Source: CAMTWJ01 sp964643605
GTDB lineage: Bacteria; Patescibacteriota; Saccharimonadia; Saccharimonadales; 2-12-FULL-41-12
DNA: 61,966 nt
NCBI GenBank assembly: GCA_964643605.1
Contig: CAZXTF010000001.1
Coordinates: 1-61,966 of the forward strand
Direction: 5' to 3'
This document shows, piece after piece, positions 44,594 to 53,535 of the stretch. The notes beneath the pieces are model-generated. The model saw nothing but the letters and a program-made list of their open reading frames with translations. It had not been told where the DNA came from and did not search any database. A program made the translations under genes and the position numbers. Positions within the stretch are counted from its first letter, which is position 1. Each line of letters starts with the position of its first letter.

Positions 44594-45882
44594 TAATTAT
44601 CGTCTTCTTTGTCGTTTTTTTGACTACTTTTACGTGATTTTAGGCGTCTGAGAAACGATGGTTTTTCGAGTTCTTCGTCCTCAAAAGGCTGAGTAAAAAT
44701 TGGGGAGTCATGGCTAGTCTCCTTACCCTTCTCAGAGTCATCATGCTCTTGTGCCCATATACTAGATACGTCATCCTCTGCATGGAAGTCCTCGGCAGCT
44801 TTACTGGATACTGAATCTTCAAGATCCATATTTATATCCTCCGGCACATCAGTGTTTGCCATAGCACGTGATGGTGACTCTACATCAGCCTCTACTGCAT
44901 CAGTGTTTGTTGTTTTTTTTGCAAAATACGAGTCATCAAAACCTGTAGCTACCACAGTAACGATAATTTCGCCCTCAAGATCTGGGTTAATCGTAGCACC
45001 AAAGATAATATTTGCATCTTTGTCAGCAGAAGCCGTAATAGTCTCGGCTACTGTATTAATCTCATGCATGGACATATCATGCCCACCAATAACGTTAAAC
45101 AGAATTCCCCTAGCACCATCGATCGAAACTTCAAGAAGCGGAGATTCGACTGCCTGCTGTGCTGCTTCAACTGCACGATCGTCGCCACTCGCTCGGCCAA
45201 TACCCATAAGCGCCGAGCCAGCACTCGCCATTACTGCCTTTACATCAGCAAAGTCGAGGTTAATAAGCCCATGAACTGTTATAAGATCTGAGATACCTTG
45301 TACACCTTGGCGCAATACATCATCAGCTACTTTAAATGCCTGCAAAATCGGAGTAGATCGATCGATTGTCTGAAGTAAGCGGTCATTTGGAATAATAATT
45401 AGTGTGTCAACTGCCTCTCGAAGCCTACTAATAGCCGTGTCGGCATTACGTCGTCGCTTGTCGCCTTCAAAAGCAAATGGTTTTGTAGCAAATCCTACAA
45501 CAAGTATTCCTGCGTCCTTGGCAATATTAGCAACTACGTGGCCTGCGCCACTCCCGGTACCACCTCCAGCACCAATGGTCACAAACACCATGTCAGCACC
45601 ATTAATAGCTTCTTGTATCTCGGCTTTTGATTCTTCGGCAGCTTTTTCGCCTACTTTCGGATCAGCACCGGCACCAAGCCCTCGAGTAGTTTCATGACCG
45701 ATATGAATCTTTGTCTGTGCCTTACTGTGATGAAGAGCCTGGGCATCAGTGTTAATGGCAATAAACTCAACTCCATCAACGCCAGCCTCAACCATACGAT
45801 TAACGGCTGCGCCACCTGCGCCACCCACGCCAATTACTTTAATACGAGCAAACGTCTCTATTGCTGGTGAAACTTGCGGCAT
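44593..45882 (-). CDS. ftsZ: Cell division GTPase FtsZ
   Basis: Tubulin homologue forming the cytokinetic Z ring. The 429-residue protein has the GTP-binding segments GVGGAGGAAVNRM (17-29) and GGGTGSGAG (tubulin signature), the T7 loop NLDFADVKAVM, and after the core (about residue 320) an acidic linker of some 85 residues. The end carries the conserved tail peptide in the form KPSFLRRLK, which docks to FtsA. ftsA lies directly upstream. Several -10-like boxes (TATAAT, TATACT twice) lie between the two, and a GAAGGGAGA ribosome binding site precedes the ATG. Confidence 0.98.
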   Translation of the reverse strand: MPQVSPAIETFARIKVIGVGGAGGAAVNRMVEAGVDGVEFIAINTDAQALHHSKAQTKIHIGHETTRGLGAGADPKVGEKAAEESKAEIQEAINGADMVFVTIGAGGGTGSGAGHVVANIAKDAGILVVGFATKPFAFEGDKRRRNADTAISRLREAVDTLIIIPNDRLLQTIDRSTPILQAFKVADDVLRQGVQGISDLITVHGLINLDFADVKAVMASAGSALMGIGRASGDDRAVEAAQQAVESPLLEVSIDGARGILFNVIGGHDMSMHEINTVAETITASADKDANIIFGATINPDLEGEIIVTVVATGFDDSYFAKKTTNTDAVEADVESPSRAMANTDVPEDINMDLEDSVSSKAAEDFHAEDDVSSIWAQEHDDSEKGKETSHDSPIFTQPFEDEELEKPSFLRRLKSRKSSQKNDKEDDN

Positions 45883-45960
45883 CTAAAACTATCTCCCTTC
45901 ATCTACCTATGCGTACAAGGCAGTATACCTTACCTATAGTATACGTACAATTATAACAAA

Positions 45961-47199
45961 CTAGCTCTTAACTTTTTGCCAAAAATTACCAAGAAGACCA
46001 ATCCAGCTATCAGACCCTCCCGAAGAAGCATATCCACGATCCTCTTGTTCTTGGAATAGCATATCGAGCTCCATCAGGCCAATCGCAGTAATAAAAGATG
46101 AATCTTGTATGTCTTCGGCAATTCCTCCAAGAGGATGTATCTTGCCAACCCTTGAAGCTAACCCTAATTTTTCTTTCGCTAAATGGTCAATACCAGGGAT
46201 TTTTGCAGTTCCACCAACGATCACCACCCCTCCAGGTAGCTTACGAGCTCTGTGTACCTTTTTGAGTTCTTTCTCAACATAATCAAAGATCTCGTCTACT
46301 CGAGCCTCGATAATCATACTAACGTCTTCAGCATCAAATACGTGGTTACGACTTTCATGTTGGACACTTACGTTACCTTTTTTGGCATGGCCGGCAAGTG
46401 CTGCGTGCTTGAGCTTTACCATCTCTGCAATCTCCAGATCTGTCTTTAGTCCAATTGCTAAATCATTGGTAATATTAATACCCCCCATAGGTATGACAGA
46501 GACATACTGAACCTCTCCATCCTCAATAACTGCCAGGTTAGTTGTACCTGCCCCGATATCTAATACTAAGGTCCCTGCTTCTCTCTGCTTACGGCTCAAG
46601 ACCACCTCAGCTGCAGCCAACCCCGCCACTGTATGATGAGAGGGACGAATATTAACTCGCTCAAGAACTGCATCAAGGCCCCGCAAATTTGGAGTAGAAG
46701 CAGTTACAATATGCGTATCAACTTCTAAGCGCACTCCTCGCATACCTCTTGGATCTTTTATGCTCTCGTGGCCATCAACTCGATAATTTTTAGGAAAAAC
46801 TTGAATAATCTCTCTGTTGGAAGGAATCTGGATAATTGTGGCAGCTTCTTCCGCACGCACTTTGTCTTCGTTGGTAATTTCTCGATTAGCAGCACTTATA
46901 GCAATTACTCCTGTAGAGTCAGCTCCGCTAACATGTACACCGTTTACATTGACTGTTGCACTCTCGATACGTACTCCAGCAATTCTCTCTGCCTCTGTAA
47001 TGGCCTGATTAATAGCCGATGCTACTTCGTCTACATGAGCAACGAGGCCTTTTCGCATGCCTGTATTAACAGCACTTCCATGACCAATAACTGATAAGCT
47101 TGTTTCTTCGTTCGTAGCATCAAGCGTTCCGATTACGCAACGTACCGTGCTCGTGCCGACATCAAGCCCTACAAAAAAACTGGGCTGTGTTTCTCGCAT
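45961..47199 (-). CDS. ftsA: Cell division protein FtsA
   Basis: Actin-like ATPase that tethers FtsZ to the membrane. The 412-residue protein has the phosphate-binding start FVGLDVGTSTVRCVIG, the 1C subdomain typical of FtsA in place of actin subdomain 1B, the VLDIGAGTTNLAVIEDGE segment and GVVIVGGTAKIPGID. It ends in an amphipathic helix (WIGLLGNFWQKVKS) that serves as membrane anchor. Located immediately upstream of ftsZ. Confidence 0.97.
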   Translation of the reverse strand: MRETQPSFFVGLDVGTSTVRCVIGTLDATNEETSLSVIGHGSAVNTGMRKGLVAHVDEVASAINQAITEAERIAGVRIESATVNVNGVHVSGADSTGVIAISAANREITNEDKVRAEEAATIIQIPSNREIIQVFPKNYRVDGHESIKDPRGMRGVRLEVDTHIVTASTPNLRGLDAVLERVNIRPSHHTVAGLAAAEVVLSRKQREAGTLVLDIGAGTTNLAVIEDGEVQYVSVIPMGGINITNDLAIGLKTDLEIAEMVKLKHAALAGHAKKGNVSVQHESRNHVFDAEDVSMIIEARVDEIFDYVEKELKKVHRARKLPGGVVIVGGTAKIPGIDHLAKEKLGLASRVGKIHPLGGIAEDIQDSSFITAIGLMELDMLFQEQEDRGYASSGGSDSWIGLLGNFWQKVKS

Positions 47200-47224
47200 A
47201 GGCCCAGTATACCGCTTATCTTAG

Positions 47225-47977
47225 CTACTCGGCAAGGGTCAGAATCTCGCAACCTTTATCTGTTATGAGTACTGTGTGCTCAAAATGAGCAGCTATTGAA
47301 CTGTCTTTTGTTCGTACAGTCCACTGATCTTTATCAATATAAACTTCCTCACCTCCGAGGGTAGCCATTGGTTCTATCGCCACCGTCATACCCTTGCGTA
47401 GTGTCTGTCCTGTAGCCTCCCGACCATAATTGGGAATATTAGGGTCTTCATGTACATGATGACCTACTCCGTGGCCAACCAACTCTCGTACGATGCCGTA
47501 GCTACCTTGAGAAAGTACTGCTTCGATTGCTGCGCCAATATCACCTGTCAAGCAGCCATCTTTAACTTCCTTCAACCCGGCATTCAATGATTTTTTAGTT
47601 ACAGTAAGTAATTTTTCTAGCTCAGGCTTTATTAAGCCCACTGCCACGGTGATTGCTCCATCAACAATCATCCCCTGATATGTTACGCCAACATCAAGCC
47701 CTACCACATCCCCTTCTTGCAAAGGCTCACCTGACGGGATACCGTGCACAACTGCATCATTTACTGAGGTACATAGAGCATCAGGGAAGCCATTATAGCC
47801 CTTAAACGAGGGTGTGCCACCCATTTCTTTAATTTTCTGTTCTGCAAAATCTGAAAGCTCCTTAGTACTAATACCCGGCATTACTTGGGTCTCAAGTTCC
47901 TGCAATACAGAGCCAAGGATTTTTCCAGCTCGTCTCATAGCAGAGATCTCTGCATCTGTTTTTACTTTTGTATACAT
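47225..47977 (-). CDS. map: Methionine aminopeptidase, type I
   Basis: Removes the initiator methionine after deformylation. The 250-residue protein has the di-metal site of type I enzymes: VGLDVGVTYQGMIVDGAI (first Asp pair), GHGVGHHVHEDPNIPNYG (His) and TVAIEPMATLGGEEV (Glu), with a final glutamate in HFEHTVLITDKG. There is no N-terminal zinc finger. It starts close to the adk stop and forms a run with adk, a GatB/YqeY gene and rpsU. def and fmt, the preceding steps, lie about 4 kb away. Confidence 0.97.
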   Translation of the reverse strand: MYTKVKTDAEISAMRRAGKILGSVLQELETQVMPGISTKELSDFAEQKIKEMGGTPSFKGYNGFPDALCTSVNDAVVHGIPSGEPLQEGDVVGLDVGVTYQGMIVDGAITVAVGLIKPELEKLLTVTKKSLNAGLKEVKDGCLTGDIGAAIEAVLSQGSYGIVRELVGHGVGHHVHEDPNIPNYGREATGQTLRKGMTVAIEPMATLGGEEVYIDKDQWTVRTKDSSIAAHFEHTVLITDKGCEILTLAE

Positions 47978-47982
47978 ACGCT

Positions 47983-48519
47983 TTAGAGCTCTTTTATACT
48001 TTTTAAAATCTTCCTGTGAGTTGTATCAATATCATCTTCGCCATCAATCTCTATAACCGATATATTCTTCTCTTTAAAAGAAGTAACGATTGGAAGCGTA
48101 GCCTGCTCATACTCAGCAAATCGTTTATCGATAGCTTGCTCGTTATCGTCTAAGCGACCCCTGCTGAGCAACCGCCGCTTAACAACTTCCCTAGAAGCCT
48201 GTAAGTGAATAACCGCATCAAGAGTCACCACACCCTTCTCGTGCTGCCCCAAAAGCCAGTCTGCTTGAGGTAAGGTCCGTGGAAAACCATCTAAAATACA
48301 AGCCTTGGTATCCTCTTGAGCTCCTAGGAAGCCTTCCATCATGGTGATAATCTCTTTATCATTTAAAAGTTTTCCTTCCAGCATTTCTTGTTTGCGCTTA
48401 CTATCAACACTTTGGCGCAACAGCTCCCCCATAGACAGCCATGTATATCCCAAGTCTCGAGCGAGCAAATTCCCTTGCACACTCTTACCAGAACCAGCTA
48501 CTCCCATAAAAATAATCAT
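47983..48519 (-). CDS. adk: Adenylate kinase, short form
   Basis: Interconverts ATP + AMP and 2 ADP. The 178-residue protein has the P-loop GVAGSGKS (6-13), the AMP-binding segment with LRQSVD, and DGFPRTLPQADWLL. The LID domain is reduced to a short RGRLDDNEQAIDKR segment without the zinc cysteines, so this is the short type. It lies between map and the YqeY-like gene with gaps of 5-9 bases. Confidence 0.93.
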   Translation of the reverse strand: MIIFMGVAGSGKSVQGNLLARDLGYTWLSMGELLRQSVDSKRKQEMLEGKLLNDKEIITMMEGFLGAQEDTKACILDGFPRTLPQADWLLGQHEKGVVTLDAVIHLQASREVVKRRLLSRGRLDDNEQAIDKRFAEYEQATLPIVTSFKEKNISVIEIDGEDDIDTTHRKILKSIKEL

Positions 48520-48528
48520 TTTGCTATC

Positions 48529-48975
48529 CTATAGTCTTTTTTGTACTAATTTAGCTACCGCACCACCGTCGACACTACCGCCAGCTTTAGATTTTACATA
48601 TCCAATAACTTGGCCCATGGTCTGTCGAGAAAGTTCTCCTTGAACTGTAATAGCCTCATCTATAAGCTCATTAATCTCTTCCTCGCTCATTGGCTCTGGA
48701 AGATAGCTATCAATAGTATCTTTTTCATATTTTTCGGCAGCTGCCTTATCTGGGGCATTACCCTGAATATACATCTCCACAGAATCTTGCCGCTTTTTTG
48801 CTTCTTTTTGTAAAAGACTGATTACCTCCTCCTCTGGAAGCCCCTCTTCCTTCTTGCCAGCTGCAACTTCAGCATACAGAATAGCGCTCTTCAAGTTACG
48901 AAGCGCAGAAACAAGCTGTTTGTCCCCACCCAGCATTGCCTTTTTTAAATCTTCTTCGATCTGCTGTTTTATCAT
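48529..48975 (-). CDS. GatB/YqeY domain protein
   Basis: A 148-residue helical protein of the YqeY family, related to the tail domain of GatB (tRNA amidotransferase). Visible features are the N-terminal helix, the SALRNLKSAILYAEVAAGKKE segment (first part shown) and the C-terminal MGQVIGYVKSKAGGSVDG/GAVAKLV motif typical of the family. It lies four bases after rpsU, a conserved neighbour in many bacteria. A role in tRNA-dependent processes is suspected from the family, not shown. Confidence 0.9.
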   Translation of the reverse strand: MIKQQIEEDLKKAMLGGDKQLVSALRNLKSAILYAEVAAGKKEEGLPEEEVISLLQKEAKKRQDSVEMYIQGNAPDKAAAEKYEKDTIDSYLPEPMSEEEINELIDEAITVQGELSRQTMGQVIGYVKSKAGGSVDGGAVAKLVQKRL

Positions 48976-48979
48976 CTTT

Positions 48980-49189
48980 CTAGGATAACTTCAGCTTCTT
49001 GATCTTTTGATTCTTACGTTCTTTTCGAACGATTGCTTTACGACGACGGTCTCGCTTACTAACTGGTTTCTCAAAATACTGCACCTGTTTGGCAGTAGCA
49101 ATAACGCCCGACTGCTGTACCTTTCGGGTAAAGCGTCGAAGCATGTTCTCTGTTGACTCTTTAGAGTCTTTTTTAGTCACCTGAATCAT
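48980..49189 (-). CDS. rpsU: 30S ribosomal protein S21
   Basis: A 69-residue very basic protein. ESTENMLRRFTRKVQQSGV and the following KPVSKRDRRRKAIVRKERK segment match S21, which lies near the anti-Shine-Dalgarno end of 16S rRNA and helps initiation. It heads the rpsU-yqeY-adk-map run. Confidence 0.93.
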   Translation of the reverse strand: MIQVTKKDSKESTENMLRRFTRKVQQSGVIATAKQVQYFEKPVSKRDRRRKAIVRKERKNQKIKKLKLS

Positions 49190-49243
49190 AATATTTAGTT
49201 AAATTCTACCTTATAGAGGGGTTATTTGCAATATCTTATTGTG

Positions 49244-49528
49244 TTATTGTTGCTTTTTTACAGCAGAACGTTGTGATTTTAATACAATACTTTGGAGTTC
49301 TTTAAAGATTGGAAAGCTTTTATTTGTAGAGTAGATCTTGGTGTTTGCTTGCTTTTCCGAGTGGAGAAAACCTACTTTTTCGAGACGCTTTAATTCTCTT
49401 TGGATATTACCTGCATCTTCTTTGATCAACTTGGCAAGACCCCGAACATGGGTCTTAAAATCGGGGTACTTTGCGTACACCACAATGATTTTTCTCCGAA
49501 CTCGTGAAGTTATAAATACGTCCAACAT
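49244..49528 (-). CDS. ArsR/MarR-like winged-helix transcription regulator
   Basis: A 94-residue protein with a winged-helix pattern: the helix-turn-helix segment HVRGLAKLIKEDAGNIQREL, recognition helix RELKRLEKVGFL and the wing HSEKQANTKIYSTNK. There are no metal-binding cysteines of ArsR sensors. It lies between rpsU and priA on the minus strand, divergent from priA; the two promoters lie within about 100 bases, so it may control itself or priA. Target unknown. Confidence 0.78.
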   Translation of the reverse strand: MLDVFITSRVRRKIIVVYAKYPDFKTHVRGLAKLIKEDAGNIQRELKRLEKVGFLHSEKQANTKIYSTNKSFPIFKELQSIVLKSQRSAVKKQQ

Positions 49529-49647
49529 AAGCTTTTCGATGTTACTCTAACAACGCTAGGACTTAAGTATAGCGAGTCTCCTTCCCCTTTTCAATAGCTT
49601 TCCAGGTATTTTTATTATTCCTAACGCTGATATACTGAAAACTACTT

Positions 49648-51570
49648 ATGGAGAAGAGTTATTGGGAAATTGCCCCGGCAAATAAAGCCTATCATTCAGG
49701 TGAAAATTTAACCTATTCTTCCCTAGTTTCTCTTAAAACTGGCCAGCTTGTGGAGTTACCTTTGCGCAATAAGCCTATTCTCGGAGTAGTTCTGAAACAA
49801 GTAAAAAAGCCAGACTTTGCAACTAAAGATGTGGGGCCAACTGAGCTTTTTATCCCCAAAGAAAGCCTGGAGCTTCTAGACTGGATGCGAGATTATTATC
49901 CATCTTCGCTTGGCGTCAGCACAAATCTGTTTCTTCCTCCGTCTTTAAAATTGCAAGCTCCTGATATAAAAATCTCACGCCCCCTAAAAACCCGCTTCGG
50001 CGCTACCGTAGAGCAAACGGAGGTTATCAAAAAGATATCCCTTAATCAGGCGCAGACGTATGTATTACACGGAGAAACAGGGTCGGGTAAGACAAAAATT
50101 TATCTCGACCTTGCCCGCAAGGTGATAGGCACAAAATCGGTGTTAATTTTGGTACCAGAGATTGGCCTAAGTCCTCAGCTCTACAAAGAGTTCCAGGCAG
50201 AATTTGGCGAGCGAGTCATCATGAATCACTCTGGAATGACCCCCAAACAAAGACGAGAAACCTGGGCACGAGTTAATACAGAAGAACCTGTAATTGTTAT
50301 TGGACCACGTTCAGCACTATTTTTACCTTTTCGTGAACTTGGGCTGGTCGTAGTAGACGAGTTCCATGAGGGTGCCTACAAACAAGAAAGTGCACCATAC
50401 TATTCTGGCCTTCGTGTGGCTAGTAAACTTTCGCAGCTACACTCCTGCCCGCTTATTCTTGGCTCGGCAACACCTTCAGTCAATGAATACTTTTGGGCCG
50501 AACAAAAACAAATCCCTATCCTTACTCTCAAAAAAATATCTCGAGGAACAAACGAGAATTTTGAAACAAAGACTATTAGCGTAGATTTATCAGATAATAA
50601 TGAACGCTCAAACCAACCCTTGCTAAGCAGGACCCTCCTTAAAGAGGTCAAAAAAACACTCGATAGCGGCGAGCAAATCCTGCTGTTCCTCAACAAGCGT
50701 GGCAGCGCCCGAGTGATTGTTTGCCAGAGCTGTGGCTGGAGGAGTAAGTGCAGCAGGTGCGATCTGCCAATGACCTATCACCAAGATGCTCATCAACTCG
50801 TCTGCCATACCTGTGGCAACAAGGCTAAGCCACCCATATCATGCCCAGATTGTAAATCTACAGAAGTTATGTTTAAAAGCCCAGGTACAAAATCAATCAG
50901 CGATCATATACAAAAACTCTTCCCTGCTGCTAAGGTTGCCCGTTTTGATAAAGACAATACCAAGGCAGAACGCCTCGATACCCTTCATTCAGAGGTAGTC
51001 AAAGGCGATATCGATATCCTCGTTGGCACCCAAGTTTTAGCCAAAGGACACGACCTACCAAAGCTCGGGCTCGTCGCCATATTGCAGGCAGAATCTGGCT
51101 TGCATTTTCCTGACTACACAGCAAATGAACGATCATACCAGCTTATACACCAACTTATGGGACGAGTTGGCCGTGGACACAGAAAAGGTACCGTAGTAAT
51201 ACAAACTTTCAATAAAGATGCCCTCCTGTTGCAGTCAGCGCTTAAAAACGACTGGCAAAACTTTTACACTCAAGAGCTTAAAGAACGGAAACAATACGGA
51301 TTTCCGCCATTCTTCCACACCATAAAGATCACTGCCACCCGAAAGACTGCTATCTCGGCCAAAACCGCCCTAAACAAGATAGTGACAGAATTTGAACAGA
51401 TACCGGGACTCACTATAGTAGGCCCTTCTCCCTGTTTTATCGAGAAAAAACTGGGGAAATATCACTGGCAAATCGTTATAAAATCAAAAAATCGAGCGCA
51501 ACTTGTAAAGATAGCAAAGAAAAACCTCAACGGGTTTACCGTTGACCTTGACCCTGCACATCTTTTGTAA
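49648..51570 (+). CDS. priA: Primosomal helicase PriA
   Basis: Restarts collapsed replication forks. The 640-residue protein has an N-terminal fork-binding domain, the Walker A GETGSGKT (about 145-152), the DEFH box in VVVDEFHEGAYK, two zinc sites with paired cysteines in the CQSCGWRSKCSRCD and CHTCGN...CPDCKS segments, and helicase motifs V-VI (GTQVLAKGHD, LMGRVGRGHRKG). Somewhat shorter than E. coli (732). A TATACT -10 box at 49631-49636 places transcription start about five bases before the ATG, so the mRNA is nearly leaderless. Confidence 0.96.
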   Translation: MEKSYWEIAPANKAYHSGENLTYSSLVSLKTGQLVELPLRNKPILGVVLKQVKKPDFATKDVGPTELFIPKESLELLDWMRDYYPSSLGVSTNLFLPPSLKLQAPDIKISRPLKTRFGATVEQTEVIKKISLNQAQTYVLHGETGSGKTKIYLDLARKVIGTKSVLILVPEIGLSPQLYKEFQAEFGERVIMNHSGMTPKQRRETWARVNTEEPVIVIGPRSALFLPFRELGLVVVDEFHEGAYKQESAPYYSGLRVASKLSQLHSCPLILGSATPSVNEYFWAEQKQIPILTLKKISRGTNENFETKTISVDLSDNNERSNQPLLSRTLLKEVKKTLDSGEQILLFLNKRGSARVIVCQSCGWRSKCSRCDLPMTYHQDAHQLVCHTCGNKAKPPISCPDCKSTEVMFKSPGTKSISDHIQKLFPAAKVARFDKDNTKAERLDTLHSEVVKGDIDILVGTQVLAKGHDLPKLGLVAILQAESGLHFPDYTANERSYQLIHQLMGRVGRGHRKGTVVIQTFNKDALLLQSALKNDWQNFYTQELKERKQYGFPPFFHTIKITATRKTAISAKTALNKIVTEFEQIPGLTIVGPSPCFIEKKLGKYHWQIVIKSKNRAQLVKIAKKNLNGFTVDLDPAHLL

Positions 51571-51593
51571 AGGTATGATGGAGCAGTTATAAT
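51565..51593 (+). promoter_or_regulatory. Promoter for def-fmt, nearly leaderless
   Basis: TTGTAA (51565-51570, overlapping the priA stop codon), 17-base spacer, TATAAT (51588-51593). Predicted start near 51600, about five bases from the def ATG at 51605. Confidence 0.75.
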
Positions 51594-51604
51594 CTATACC
51601 CAAT

Positions 51605-52177
51605 ATGACAGCAAAAGATATTATTTGCCTGCCCAATAAACACCTTCGACAGCACTCTCAGAGAGTAGGTCTTATTGACGAGTCCATTACTCAAATCATT
51701 GAGGATATGGAATCAGCTACTCTCGACTGGGAAGATGGACGTAAGCACGAACTAGGTGTTGCACTGGCAGCGGTCCAGATTGATAAGATGAAACGGATTG
51801 TAATCATTCGTAATGATTTCGAAGACAAAGAAGACCGTACATTCCAAGTGTTTATTAACCCAGAGATCACAAAGTATGAGGGCAAGTTGGAAGAAGATTT
51901 TGAAGGCTGTCTAAGTATTAAAGATATCTATGGTAGAGTACCAAGGCATAGCAAAGTGCGAATAAAAGCACTCAACAGAGAAGGTCAAGAAGTTCGACTC
52001 ACCGCAGAAGGCTTTTTAGCTAGAGTTTTTCAGCACGAGATAGATCACACCAAAGGGAAAGTGTTTATCGACCACATAAAAGACCAAAATGATGCCTTCT
52101 TCACTCTAAAAGAAGATGGCAGTTTGGAACCACTCAATTATGAAAAAGATATCCGAGACAGTCGTATTCTTTGGTAG
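51605..52177 (+). CDS. def: Peptide deformylase
   Basis: Removes the N-formyl group from new proteins. The 190-residue metalloenzyme shows all three motifs: GVALAAVQ (51-58, form of GxGxAAxQ), EGCLS with the metal-binding Cys102, and QHEIDH with His144, Glu145 and His148. Overlaps fmt, which performs the opposite reaction on initiator tRNA, by 38 bases, so the two are made together. Confidence 0.96.
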   Translation: MTAKDIICLPNKHLRQHSQRVGLIDESITQIIEDMESATLDWEDGRKHELGVALAAVQIDKMKRIVIIRNDFEDKEDRTFQVFINPEITKYEGKLEEDFEGCLSIKDIYGRVPRHSKVRIKALNREGQEVRLTAEGFLARVFQHEIDHTKGKVFIDHIKDQNDAFFTLKEDGSLEPLNYEKDIRDSRILW

Positions 52178-53048
52178 CGGTCCAGTTGCTGCCGCATCGC
52201 TGAAGCATATTAAAGATTTTATAAATATTGAGTTTGTGGTCACAAAATCAAGCACAGAGACAGAAATGTCTAGTATTGCTCCTGGCACTCCTGTTTTTAC
52301 TGCAAATTCTAAAGCCGAGCTAGACAAACTACTACAAGAAGAAAAGCCGACTTCCAAACTGGGAATTTTGGTAGATTACGGAGTTATTGTCTCAAAAGAA
52401 GCTATTGAAGGCTTTCCTCTTGGTATTTTAAACTCTCATTTTTCACTTTTGCCTGAGCTTCGAGGAGCCGATCCTATCTCATTTGCCATCCTAACAGGCG
52501 CAAAGAGAACGGGCGTAAGTCTGATGCTGCTTGTTGAGGCAATGGACGAAGGACCTTTGCTAGCGCAAACCGAACTCGAGATTTCAGATACATACACTAC
52601 TCCTCAACTTACAGATGAGCTAATCCAGTTGAGCAACCAAGTTCTTGAACAAATCGTACCCCTTTACCTCGAGGGGCAAGTATCACCACAACCTCAAGAA
52701 AATGTAACGATTGGTAATAAAACCCCTTCATATACTCGCAAACTTACGAAAGCTGATGGAATAATTGATTGGTCAAAGCCTGCCGATCAGATTGAACGAG
52801 AGATTCGAGCTTTCATAGATTGGCCTAAAAGTAGAACAACCATCGCTGGGAAAGATGTGATCATTACGAAAGCACATGTAACACCAAGCGCAGGAACTAA
52901 CGATAAGCCTGGCGATATTATCGTCACCAAAGAAGCTAAAACACTAGGAATTGCGACTACAGACGGAACTCTACGGATTAAAAAACTCAAACCTGCTGGC
53001 AAAAAAGAAATGTCTGCAGAGGCATTCCTAGCAGGATATAAAATCTAG
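52140..53048 (+). CDS. fmt: Methionyl-tRNA formyltransferase
   Basis: Formylates Met-tRNA for initiation using 10-formyltetrahydrofolate. I start at ATG 52140 (MKKISETVVFFGSGPVAAAS) inside the end of def, as the family begins with this strand; the ATG at 52116 is less likely. The 302-residue protein has the catalytic segment ILNSHFSLLPELRGADPI (Asn, His) and the conserved SYTRKLTKADGIIDW-type linker to the C-terminal tRNA-binding domain. Length is near normal. Confidence 0.95.
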   Translation: MKKISETVVFFGSGPVAAASLKHIKDFINIEFVVTKSSTETEMSSIAPGTPVFTANSKAELDKLLQEEKPTSKLGILVDYGVIVSKEAIEGFPLGILNSHFSLLPELRGADPISFAILTGAKRTGVSLMLLVEAMDEGPLLAQTELEISDTYTTPQLTDELIQLSNQVLEQIVPLYLEGQVSPQPQENVTIGNKTPSYTRKLTKADGIIDWSKPADQIEREIRAFIDWPKSRTTIAGKDVIITKAHVTPSAGTNDKPGDIIVTKEAKTLGIATTDGTLRIKKLKPAGKKEMSAEAFLAGYKI

Positions 53049-53500
53049 TTATTTGTTTCGGCTAGAATTTGTGGAGCTGCAGCTTTAATCTCGGCCTTTA
53101 GCTTATTTAGTTCTTCGGCAACAACGTCTTTATAGCTAGGAAAGTTTGCACCTAGCCACTGTAAGGCTGCAAATTCAGTAATAACTCCGTCTATATCTGA
53201 CTGCTGAAGTTCCCGGCCTTGTTCGCTCGCTCGCTTTTTTGCATTCTCAATGCTTGCTAGATAGCCTGCATCCTGTTCCCAATCTACCTTCCAAGTGCCC
53301 AAAAACGTCCTAGCCCGTGCTACATCACCACTTACAAAACTTTCAAACTCATTGAGCTGCTGGCTCGTCATACCACTTGCAAGACGCATTCCGACTCGCA
53401 TTTCAAGAGTTTCGTATATATGGGCTCTCATTTTTGGCTTTTCAGCCTCTGGTAATGCCCCTAGTCCAATCTCTTCTAAAAATTTGTCGTCTAAATTCAC
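53045..53500 (-). CDS. Hypothetical helical protein (DUF5663-like)
   Basis: A 151-residue soluble, acidic, all-helical protein. The N-terminal segment (LDDKFLEEIGLGALPEAEK, then MRAHIYETLEMRVGMRLA) matches my recollection of DUF5663, a small domain common in Patescibacteria and often N-terminal to low-complexity regions. Function unknown. It overlaps fmt by four bases, end to end. Confidence 0.65.
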   Translation of the reverse strand: MNLDDKFLEEIGLGALPEAEKPKMRAHIYETLEMRVGMRLASGMTSQQLNEFESFVSGDVARARTFLGTWKVDWEQDAGYLASIENAKKRASEQGRELQQSDIDGVITEFAALQWLGANFPSYKDVVAEELNKLKAEIKAAAPQILAETNN

Positions 53501-53535
53501 TCTTTTTTCTCCTTAAACCCTATTATACCAAGAAG